Shown here piece by piece: positions 29,649 through 39,831 of a stretch of DNA of 64,000 nucleotides (position 1 is its first letter; each line of letters starts with the position of its first letter). The position numbers were made by a program, and so were the translations under genes. The stretch comes from Mesorhabditis belari (Eukaryota > Nematoda > Chromadorea > Rhabditida > Rhabditidae): positions 1-64,000 of the forward strand of contig CAUEEP010000860.1 in NCBI GenBank assembly GCA_958450365.1, in the 5' to 3' direction. Under the pieces are notes generated by a model. The model saw nothing but the letters and a program-made list of their open reading frames with translations, had not been told where the DNA came from and made no database searches.

Positions 29649-29659
29649 CCCCTTTTATA
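29649..29659 (-). promoter_or_regulatory. TATA box, lectin copy 3
   Basis: TATAAAAGGGG on the minus strand upstream of the signal-peptide exon. Confidence 0.55.
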
Positions 29660-30161
29660 GATGAATTCGAAACGCATTTTGAACCTCAATAGCAAAATTT
29701 GATTCAACTTCAAAGTCCATTGAAAGGGACTACAATAGTCTGAAAAAGAGTCGAGGTGATCGATTTTCGATCACCGCTAATTTTGAAACTGGAAAATTTT
29801 GCTTCCGAGTCAGGACAATGACTTTTATAACAATGGAATCAAAAGGAACTCTTGGTTTTTTTAAATTCAGCCCGAATATTTTAATTTCAGCGCCAGGATG
29901 GACCAGGAACGAGATTTTTCATCGTGGAAGCTTCTACAGACTGTCAAATGGTCTGGGACATTGTTTGAACTCACGCAGGCAATGGATCTTATGAAAGACT
30001 TTTATAACAATGGGATCAAAAGGAACTCTGGATTTTGCGTGCGTGCAAAGGTGCACATTTTTTCAAAACTACCGTAGCCAAACGATCAACGTCTACTAAA
30101 CAACAAAAAAAGGCACAAGTACCTTATTTTCTGTAATAGTAGTGCAGGCAGGTGGCGGATA

Positions 30162-31323
30162 GACTCAATCTAAATCAGGCGTCCGATTTAGATTTTGAGT
30201 CTAAATGCGACGTCTGATTTAGACTCAGTTGTTGTTTTATGTTTTACAGAAGTTTTCAGAATTTTTTTATCGGTTATGAATTGCAAACAAGTTTATTTTT
30301 AGAACAAACAACAAAAGATGCGAAAACAACAAGATTGAACAATACATAATCAACTTAAATTAGACTGCAACAACTGCAATTTTTTGTACAATGTTTCAAA
30401 AACGAACTTTGATATCCCGTAGTAAATCTTAAGATGTGGCCACATCAATCCAATGCCAGCTTAACAGAGGTGTGTTTGCTGAAGGATTTCATAAAGTTCT
30501 TCTTGATAGACAACTTTTTGTGGCTTCACTTCTGTTTTGCGCTTTGCTGTTTGTTCACCTTCATGATATAGAACTGATTTTTCACTCTCAATCGATACGA
30601 TATATCTCTTCAACAGATTTGCTTCCTGGTGACGGTTTACTCCATCGGTCGCTTTCACCTCTTCTTGGTTTTCATGTTTTTTGATGCGATCCACCATCAA
30701 GTTGTAGATCTCCTTTGTCGGAATTTGACCAGTTTTCTTCTCAGCTAGATAGTGCTGGAATTTCGCATCAAACATAGCTCTCGTTCCTGGCAATATACAA
30801 CTTTTACCAAGTATGCAACTTAAGAACCTAACTTAAAGAAAAAACCAAGTACCATGTAATTAAAGAATCTATTAACAATAACAAAGCAATAAAGTATACC
30901 TGAATCTGATGTTGTGCCGAGCAACTCGCTTATCACTTTTTCCTCGCGCTCATCGCTTTCTCCATCGAGTGTACCTGACTCATTTGTTGTGTCGAGCACG
31001 CATTGGATTGATGTGTCAACATCTTAAGATTTACTACGGGATATCAAAGTTCGTTTTTGAAACATTGTACAAAAAATTGCAGTTGTTGCAATCTAATTTA
31101 AGTTGATTATGTATTGTTCAATCTTGTTGTTTTCGCATCTTTTGTTGTTTGTTCTAAAAATAAACTTGTTTGCAATTCATAGCCGATAAAAAAATTCTGA
31201 AAACTTCTGTAAAACATAAAACAACAACTGAGTCTAAATCAGACGTCGCATTTAGACTCTAAATCTAAATCGGACGTCTGATTTAGATTGAGTCTAAATC
31301 GGACGTCTGATTTAGATTGAGTC
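30162..31323. mobile_element. Foldback element with long inverted repeats, centre of lectin pair 3/4
   Basis: Flanked by TA. The ends are long inverted repeats (roughly 300 bp) that start with tandem copies of a near-palindrome, ATCTAAATCAGACGTC / GACGTCCGATTTAGAT, and continue through TTTACTACGGGATATC to CACATCAATCCAATGC. Between them is one truncated gene. The whole element sits at the symmetry centre of a head-to-head lectin pair. Confidence 0.8.
30461..30892 (-). pseudogene. KRBA2/Ginger-like integrase-associated N-terminal fragment (30-kb copy)
   Basis: The main exon (about 30461-30788) encodes GTRAMFDAKFQHYLAEKK ... EELYEILQQTHLC and then stops. An acidic upstream segment can be spliced on (acceptor TTGCCAG). 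The layout resembles the region just before the HHCC zinc module of KRBA2/Ginger-type integrases. It ends where the zinc ligands would begin, exactly at the inner edge of the terminal repeat, so the catalytic core is absent. Family assignment is from memory of the motif layout. Confidence 0.5.
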
Positions 31324-31666
31324 TATCCGCCACCTGCCTGCACTACTATTACAGAAAATAAGGTACTTGTGCCTTTTTTGTTGTTTAGCAGACGTTGATC
31401 GTTTGGCTACGGTAGTTTTCAAAAAAATGTGCACCTTTGCACGCACGCAAAATCCAGAGTTCCTTTTGATTCCATTGTTATAAAAGTCATTGTCCTGACT
31501 CGGAAGCAAAATTTTCCAGTTTCAAAATTAGCGGTGATCGAAAATCGATCACTTTCGACCAAATTTCCAAATCGACTCTTTTTCAGACTATTGTAGTCCC
31601 TTTCAATGGACTTTGGATTTGAATCAAATTTTGCTATTGAGGTTCAAAATGCGTTCCCAATTCATC

Positions 31667-31677
31667 TATAAAAGGGG
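31667..31677 (+). promoter_or_regulatory. TATA box, lectin copy 4
   Basis: TATAAAAGGGG, 93 bp before the ATG at 31760. Confidence 0.6.
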
Positions 31678-31759
31678 TGAAAGGCGTCAAAGGCATGTAG
31701 ATCAGCCATCAGAGTCACTTAGACAAGAGTCACTCGAACAACTTATTGCTCATTCCAAC

Positions 31760-34499
31760 ATGCTCATCATCTGTGCTGTGATCGGGCTATATGGTAGGTT
31801 TTGCGGTGAACAGTTTGTTTATAAATATAAGACACTATAATTGTAAGCTAGTGTCATCTAAATATGCAACTTGCAATCTAACGTCAGTTCTGAAAAGCTT
31901 GTAACAAGTAAGAAAGTAACTTGCAAGTAACTCTTATTTCAAAGGTTACTGGAGAACTGAGGCAGTACACCAGACTTTGTGTAAGTAACTTGAGATTTAG
32001 AATAGCTATGTCAGCTGTCAGCTTAACTTGAGGTTAACTTCTGATTATTCTCCTTAGCTAGCTAAATTACAACTCAAGATGAACACAGTTATGATAGTGA
32101 TCTTTCAGCAAGCACCACGCTAGCCTCTCTCCCCATTTGTTCAAAGTGTCCAGCAGCTGGTAAATCTTTTAAACTTAACAAAAACATCAACAAGTGATCA
32201 AGCAACAAATTCCAGGCCACTGGTCAAGGTGGGAAGACTATACAAGCTGTACAGGCACGTGTGGTTTATTCGGAAGAAAAGTTCAAAAGAGGACGTGTCT
32301 CACATGGAAATGGGGATGTCCATGCCAGTGAGTAACTAAACAATTTTGTGTACGTTTAAAAACAACCATTCAAATCTTTCCAGGGGACCATATTCTCGAA
32401 CAAGACCATGTGCTCCGAAGCCATGTCCTGATGACTCGAATGCCTGTGCTGAGGGATATTCACTCGTAAGTTTTTCGTTTATTGGCTAAAGTTCTACCAG
32501 ACAGCTAAAAAGACAGAATTTGCCATTTCAGTACCCCAACTCCAAACTCAAGGAAGTTCTCTGTGGAAATGTGACTCTGCCGAGTGACTATGTGATGCCA
32601 AAGTGTCGAATCACAAGTAATACATTGAAGATAGATCTGAAAGAAATGCTTTCAGAAGTCCTCGCAAATTGTGCTTTCCCAAATCTTGGCATTTGGAGTG
32701 GCTGGAAATCGACGGCACCATGCACGGCAACCTGTGGACTCAACGGAATGGTCACTCAGAATAGAACTTGCTTGTCAGAAAGCAAAGGACACAAATGCAC
32801 GTGAGTTTTTAAGTCGCTTTTGTACACACATAAACTTTGAATCGAACAGAAGAAATTTGAGCTCTAAAAGTGAAGTGTGTTTAAATTGTCTACCACGCCG
32901 ACTCTAACATCCACCAATATCTCCATTCATTTAGCGGCTCCTCAACAAGAACGATTCATTGTCCCAAACTCGCCTGTCCAGGAGATGTGTGTGCATTGGA
33001 TACGAAAGCGGTTAGAGCCTTATGTTAAGAGCCAATCACTTTTTGGATTAGGTGACGAATCTTGTGACTGGCAAAAGGGTTTGCGGTGTCGGCCTGCCAC
33101 AGGATCCCGTTTTGCAAATGCCCTTATGCACGGTTTGTCGGAAGAGTTAGGGAAACATTTGAAAGCATCCGAGTTCTATGGTTACACATACTTACAACTT
33201 GCAAGTACACTGTTTACTTTTCCCCATTAAACTAACCTACACTATTTTGTAGCTAATGAACTATTTAAGACAACAACCAAAAAGGCTACCACAAAGCCCA
33301 CAACGAAGACAACGAAGAAGCCGACCACAACGACAACGACAAAGAAAACGACAACGACAAAGAAAACGACGACATCGACAACAACCACAACTACGACCAC
33401 AACGACACCAGCGCTACCATGTGTCACAACTTCGGTAAACGTTGAGAACATAGGCAATTAGGTTTTTATGTTTGACACAATAAATGAGGTTGCTTAAGTA
33501 GCTTCTCAAGAATGGTTCTAGCCTATTTTAAAGCAAAAGGATCAACATCTCCAGGTACCCACCACAACCTATGCCGATTGTGCAGCTGTTGGTGGTGGCT
33601 TCATTGATGTCGGTGGATCGTGTTATCAAGCAATCTTCATCAATGACTCTTACATTGGTGGAGCTAGAGCCAAATGTCAGGCATTGAATCCCAATGCTGA
33701 CTTGGGCACGATTCGATGTGATTCGGAGAATACAGGAGTTGCCAGTTAGTGATTGAGTGGTGATTGTTTTCAAAATAGGTCTTAGATCTTGTACCAGCTG
33801 ATTTGAAGACTCAATGTTCAACGTTTGGAAATTTCTTCTATAGTGTGAGTTGTCCTGAAAATTTCTTTTTAACTTTGAGCTTTAGCAAATGTTATTGGGG
33901 ATTAACAATGTGACAACGACGAGTGGGATTGCCTGGTCAAATGGTGCCAACTCGACTTATCGGTTTTGTACATTTTCCGTGTTTTTATCCGGCGTTTTCA
34001 GAAACTGGGCGCCAGGAGAGCCAAACGGAAACAGTCCAGCAGAAACAGATGCAGCCAGCAGTGCAACGGTATTGTTAGATCCGAATTGAGAGCACGCATA
34101 AAACTGTGACTAACTAAGAATTTGTAAACGTGAATGTAGAACATAAAAATAAGCTCTTAAAATATAAAAGAACTTGCATTGATTTGAACTTATTGGTGAA
34201 GGGTTGCGGGCAAACAATAGGTCCAAGTTTTGTATTTGCTCTGCTCTGATCAAAATCTTTCTTTCAGTTCTACATTGCGTCCACAGATCCAGCTGGTGGC
34301 ACGTATCCGCTGGGACAATGGGAAAACATGCTACCAACTTGGGTGGTTTGTGCGACTCTCTGTGAAGTGATCACGGTAAGTTCTTGAAAAGAGAAAGAAA
34401 GAGAAAAACTGCCCGTTGACAACTGCATTGAAAAGCTGTTGATTCTAGGCAAAAACCGGAAATGGTTGTGGCTTCTCACCGTGCCAGAATGGTCCGTAA
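31760..34499 (+). CDS. Secreted TSP1/C-type lectin protein, copy 4
   Basis: Intact by eye, with the same exon plan as copy 2. It has the long first intron of copies 1, 5 and 7 but SEVLANC of copies 3 and 6, so it is a mosaic. Its 5' region (GCGTTCCCAATTC) matches copy 1 rather than its palindrome partner copy 5. The 3' flank is the beta type, leading to gene Y on the opposite strand. Confidence 0.85.
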
Positions 34500-34664
34500 G
34501 ATCCAATAATAAACTCTTCTTAAATATGTGCTAATAAATTGTTTTTCGACTTTTTCTTTACAAGTTTTTGCGCATTGATTGGAGAGATTAATTTAAACCT
34601 TTATACACTTTAACGACGCACACTTATTGAGATCTAGTTTTCTCTCTGTTGGAAGGTAATATTT
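34500..34664. other. Convergent intergenic region, lectin copy 4 / gene Y
   Basis: Homologous to 7145-7230 next to the small membrane-protein gene. No gene. Confidence 0.5.
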
Positions 34665-36560
34665 TCATCTAATTCGATCCCATTGAATTGTCCAGCCACG
34701 AAAGCTGAAAACAAAAGGGTTCAAGAATAAAACACTCTAGTGGTAGCTTGAAGCTACGGTACTGGGAACAGAATTAGCAATCTAAAATCTGGAATGCATT
34801 TCTCATCTCACTCATAAATCTCACTTTTTCTTATGAACCCCAGTCCGTAAGCGCTGTTTGGCACTTGTATCATGTCCAATCGGAACGAACTCCGAAATCA
34901 GTTCCAAGTTTTGCTTCTTCTCATTCAAATCTGAAAACAACTCACAAAAGTCTTTGTAGCTTTTGAATTCATGAAGTCTCTTGGATCAAATAATTGCTTC
35001 ATAGTACTTTGAAACGCTGACTAGTTCCTCATCACTTACCTAGAGGCTTCTGCTCTCGTTGTCGTGATTCACTTGATCCTCCTTTTCGCCCAGAGTACTT
35101 GTGAGCTTTCTGAAATTTCGATTGGTTGCTGCACTAGATTCTTCTTTTCTGAGAAATGAAGAAATGATTGATGCACCAGAAAGCAAATACTCTTTAAACG
35201 TCTAAGCAACGATCAAAGATTTACAAATACCAAGTTTTTAAACTTGAAATTTACCTGAAGGTCAATTCTTGATACAGTCTCCTCATAGTCCCCAAATTCG
35301 ACCTTCGAATCTTTACTTTGGGCCTCTTTGTGACTAGGCTTTTCCTTTTTCTAAAATCCTTCCTGATCAACCATCAAAGATTTCATTCACCTTTAAATCC
35401 ATTTTTGAAATTGTGTCTTCATAGTCTCCAAATGTTCGCTGTTTTTCTTTCTTCTTTGGATTATATTGCATCTTTTTCTGAAAGCTTTTTATTAATCTTT
35501 GTGGAAATCTCATTTGAAAGCAGGGTTATCGTTTTTCCGCTTTCCCCTTTTCCACCAAATTGCCGAAAAACGGCAGAGAAGTTTGGGTGTCAAAACTCAG
35601 CAACTTGGAATAGGGTAGAGCAAAATTACGGTACAATTTTTTGATGATTTTTCAATAGTAGAATGATCTTGGCCCCAGCGACAGTAGCACTAGCCAAGGG
35701 GCAGCAAATTCTCTCCATAGTCTGGTTTAAGGCGCTGATACCCAATCCAAGCTCGTCTGCTCGAGTCCCAAGCCGAAATTTCTCTTTTGCTTTTTTGTTT
35801 TATCTGCTTTTTGCTTGTTTCGATCATTTGAGAGTATAAAGTAACAATATAACGTATTCGAGTACAAAAAAGTGAAAGCATCCGCGTTTTTTAGCGTTCC
35901 AGAACTTTTTTTAGCCTACTTGGGTGTCACTTTTCGATACCGTATCCTCATAGTCTCCAAATCGAGCCTTTGCTTTCATCTTTTTATTCTCCCGTGTCTC
36001 CGAGTTTCCGCTAACGAATTCATCACTGAAATTGATTAACTTTCAGCCAAAAAAATAGACAATATAGAATTCAATAGTTAAATTATTTCTCACCTCTTTA
36101 CAGCATGCTTTCCTTCGGCGTTTGAATGTGTTTTGAATGGTATTTTAGTGGTCATTCGTGATTTTCCCTGAAAATTTAGGCCGCTGATTAGGCCTTCATG
36201 AATACACGACATGCAGGTACACAGACTAACCATCAAAATTTCCGGATTGATCACTGGATTATTCTTCTCGAAAGTAGCGCCATATCCTTTCAAAGTAGCA
36301 TTAGTTAACTGCTCGATTTTGCTCCCGAAACGGTTTTTCCATGCCCAATGCTGTCGATCTGAAAAATAGAATTCAATGGGCAATGAAGATTTCTATGAAA
36401 ATGGGGTACTGTAGCACATTATAAGGTGCGAATTCTACAATAATATGATTTTTCACTATTCAAGGCAATACCTGAGTAACTATTCGGCCATTTACCGTAG
36501 AAAGCGTTCGATTGTCGATAAATTGAATTCTCTGGTCGTCTGTATTTCCATTGTGAATCC
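34665..36560 (-). CDS. Gene Y, unknown Lys-rich protein with FGDYE(D/E)T repeats, copy a
   Basis: Mirror image of copy b (39832-41850), truncated at exon 2 where the central spacer begins. Exons 2-10 are recognisable with matching splice sites. Small coding differences from copy b include Asn for Lys and Gly for Ser near the end of exon 2 (WPNSYSGIALN). Its 5' end abuts the broken Tc1-like element, so the first exon and promoter are gone and it is probably not expressed normally. Confidence 0.65.
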
Positions 36561-37583
36561 CATCACACACAACGCAAATGCAACTGGAAACCTTCATCGA
36601 AAACTCAAAACAGGCCCCCCACCGGTTACAACTCCAAGGGAGGATCGTAAACTCTTTTTGGATCATCGAGAAGAGCCGAAAAAGACAGCAACCGATGGCG
36701 TGGCTTTCATCAAGAATCTTTCAAATAAGGTTATTTCACGAAAAACTGTTAGCCGTCGTTTGATTCGAGCTGGATTGGTGACTAGAAGAGCTGCCAAGGA
36801 ACCCCTAATGGTTGCCAGGCACCGAAAACTCAGGTTGCAGCTTGCGAAAAAGTACGTAACGATTGGGCAAATGTTATTTTCACTGATGAGTCAAAAGTCA
36901 ATCTTTTTCAACCGGATGGGAACCATTTGGTTCGGAGATCTGTGGTACAACGATTCAGCTCTAAATACTTGCGTGGACGGTGAAATTTGGTGGTGAAGCG
37001 GTCATGGTATGGGGTAAGAGACTCTCTCTTGTTATGTATATTAATCTTGTTTTTTGGGAGCTATGGCAAGAAGTTCACCGGGTCCATTGGTCTTTCTCAA
37101 CTCGACTCTTGTTGTCCAGCGCTACAAGACGATCCTGGAGAACAAATTCCTTCCTTTTGCGCCCGCCAAAATGGGACAAGGATGGCTCCTCTACCAGGAC
37201 AATGCTCCCTGCCACAAGAGTCAGCTGCTTATGGGCCGCACTGTTCGACTTGCCAATGGAGGAAGGGCTCGACTACCCGAATGGTTCCGCGCGAATCGTG
37301 TTCAACTCGTTTCAGCTTCTCCATACAGCCCCGATTTGAATGTTATTGAACACCTATGGACGTTTATCAAGACGAAACTCAAGGGAAGACGGTTTAGCTC
37401 TAAGGCGGATCTTTGGTACTTCGTACGGCGAGTTTGAGCGACAATTGCACCACAAATTTTACGCGATCTAGTTGACAGTATGCCCCGGAGGCTCGAAGCG
37501 GTCATTGCAGCTAAAGGCGGACCTACAAAATATTGAATTTTTCGCCTCTATGTCTGTGCCGCCAAGACTTTGTCCATTGTTTT
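36561..37583 (+). mobile_element. Tc1-like DNA transposon, 5'-truncated, in the central spacer
   Basis: Starts abruptly next to gene Y copy a and runs to a terminal repeat (GCCGCCAAGACTTTGTCCA near 37560). It shares its transposase type with the element at 1-943. Confidence 0.7.
36590..37536 (+). pseudogene. Tc1-like transposase, broken
   Basis: Begins within the HTH region (TTPREDRKLFLDH; SRKTVSRRLIRAG). The frame changes near 36855, so the first catalytic block (the FTDESK equivalent) is read in another frame. An intron-like gap follows GGEAVMVWG near 37014. The second half has YQDNAPCH and SPDLNVIEHLW with 49 residues between Asp and Glu, as in the left element. A TGA at 37434-37436 interrupts the C-terminal helix, after which the same frame continues to the natural end (GGPTKY). 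Confidence 0.75.
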
Positions 37584-37764
37584 TGTGACCCTTTTTGTCG
37601 TTTACGCTTATTTTTGTTGTTTATATAGATACTTTATTCAGGACCTGAGATAAAGTGCGCTAGATTTAAGATTAAAACACATGAATTCATACAGATAACA
37701 CGAAAAAGGCCGATAAAAAGCAACACGATATAATATATTTAATATATGGGTAGCACAGATAACG
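37584..37764. other. AT-rich spacer
   Basis: Probably the 3' tail of the adjacent minus-strand reverse-transcriptase fragment. No gene. Confidence 0.4.
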
Positions 37765-38860
37765 TCAAGGATCCACTAGAGCTTCAAGATCAAGATCATC
37801 TACAGATAATTTAAAGGTTTCGAGACTATTGGACTCTCTCAAAACTCTGGGGAGTCGATTCCAAATTCTGGCAGTTCTTATTGGAAAAGAGTTATAAACA
37901 AAATTATTGGAGGTGACGGGAATTTCTAAAACGAAAGAACCTCTCCTTGAACTAACCGTGGAATTAACTTTGAATAAATCTCGAAAAAGAGGGATAGGTT
38001 GCCTGCGCTTTACAATTTTGAAACATTCTATTAAATCCGCGACCAAGCGGCGGTGTCTAATAGATTTAAGATCAAAAATTTTGAGTCTATCTGTGTAACT
38101 AAAGTATGCAAATTTGGAAAAATCTATTTTCCATAGAGCTATCTTAGTATATCTCTGTTGGATTTTTTTTCTAGGCGAGAGATATCAACTTGTGTATGTG
38201 GAGACCAAACTATAGATGCATACTCTAGAATGGGTCTAACCTAAGTGATGAAACATTTTCTGTAAGTGTCAATTTTCGGATAACAAATTGCTTTTAGGAT
38301 ACGACTAGAGACAAAAGAAGCACTTTACGGCAAATAATTTCAATGTGTTTTGAGAAATTTAAAGGTGGGGAAATATGGACTCCAAAATCTCTGATATAAT
38401 CCTCTTTGCCAATTCTGTTTAATGGTATAGAATTAATTTTCAGCGGGGAAATAGCATTTCCGGTGGAGAAATGACGGGATTTCGTAGACGCTAAAGCTAA
38501 TTTCCAATTATGGGACCATTTTTCAACCAGATCAAGATCTGACATGGCGTCTCTTAAAGAAGCAAGCTTAGCGGCTTCATCTTTCGTGGGGGTTTTAAAG
38601 GTTAGTTTAGCGACATCAGCATAAAGCCAGATAGATGAGTCCCTAGATGAAAAATTTAATTCAGCTAAATCATTAATGTGAATTGTAAAAAGTATGGGAC
38701 CCCGAATACTTCCTTGGGGTACACCGCTAGAGCAATTAAAGGAAGAGGAGAGAGAATCATTTAGAAGAACTTTAAAAGTTCGCTGAGTAAGGAAACTTTC
38801 AATAACTGAAATCATCGAGGGGCAGATTTTATAATCAATAATCAATTGAGCGTCACTTCT
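37765..38860 (-). pseudogene. Non-LTR reverse transcriptase fragment in the central spacer
   Basis: A 5'-truncated CR1/Jockey-like RT on the minus strand. The first frame (38294-38845) has SGVPQGSIRGPILFTIHIND and LYADVAKL, where the catalytic YADD has become YADV, then the thumb region. After a frame change the C-terminal segment (37765-38046) has PIRTARIWNRLPRVLRES, typical of the end of such RTs. Inactive by the Asp loss and frame breaks. Not obviously the same element as the endonuclease fragments in the arms. Confidence 0.8.
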
Positions 38861-39831
38861 CGAATTATATGTTTCTTGCTAACAATTCTCCAAATTTTGC
38901 TGCTCGTTGGTATATTCTGAAAGAGGATCAAAATTTATGAATCAAACATGAAATTCGAGAGTGTTGATTGACTGGACGTAACAAGATTCAGGCTAGAGGC
39001 AAGATTACTGTAGTCACAAAAGTTGACATGCTTTAGAATACACTGGAATCCTTAAACATACCGAGGAATCCCCAAACGAGCGAGTCGCTGAAGTAGTAAG
39101 CTTGTCTCTTATGTACTGTATTTTCTATTAGGTGAAAAAATATCGTAATCAACCAGTAGCTTTGAAAGCGAATTGGATGGGAAGAAAGATTCTGGGTAAC
39201 ATTTTGGCAATTTGGCGGGCCAGACATTTGCCTCTAGCTTGAATCTCCAGTCTGATTCTGTTTACGAAGAATATTGGAAATACAAAAATAGTCGCATTAG
39301 ATGGAAGAAGATTTTGGGAACTTTTAATACTTTAATTTTCAAATTGTATTGGCAGGGCCGCGCGAACGCAGCCCCTCACGCAAAAATTTAGCTGTTAGCG
39401 AACCCCAACTCGGAGCTGCCACACAGGTCAACGCAGTCAAGAAGTGCAATGACCGCGTCTCACCATGGGGGTTCCGTCTTTGTGATCACGAAAGCCCCCC
39501 AGCCAGGTAAGTTTATGAGGGGATCGAGGGAGGGGGTTAACCAAAAGACTTACGCCAGATCGAGAGCGATTGCGTGGTGGCAGAAAGAACACCTGGTCTG
39601 GGGAAGACACATTGTCATTTTGTTTTGGGAAAATTGTCTATGTTGGTTTGTCTCTGTGATCACGAAAGCCCCCAGCCAGGTAAGGGCCTAAGCGGCGAGA
39701 TTACGGTATTTTTGAAAGTTGGCACGCTTTAGGAAAGGTGAAGTCAAAGTACAAGTAGGTTTTCTAGTAGATAATTTGGTTTTGTGTTTTTTCAAAAGTT
39801 TAAACGTTGAATTTGAGTTTAAACATTTCAG
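38861..39831. other. Unique part of the central spacer, upstream of gene Y copy b
   Basis: Mostly unassigned. A possible first exon of gene Y (39449-39506) and two copies of a block containing GTGATCACGAAAGCCCCC (near 39479 and 39655) lie here. No other gene is visible. Confidence 0.45.

Larger units (their letters stand above)
13560..36560 (+). repeat. Left arm of the giant palindrome
   Basis: Read in reverse complement, this block matches 39941-62829. Corresponding features keep a nearly constant coordinate sum of about 76485-76515: lectin copies 2/7, 3/6 and 4/5, Pao, maT, the non-LTR fragment, and gene Y. Only small differences appear. The symmetry weakens upstream of lectin copies 2 and 7, whose first introns and 5' flanks differ. 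Confidence 0.9.

Noticed and set aside
30909..31106. 65-codon frame (MLCRATRLSLFPRAHRF...) and its copy at 63048
   Set aside because: Antisense to the acidic segment and terminal repeat of the foldback element.
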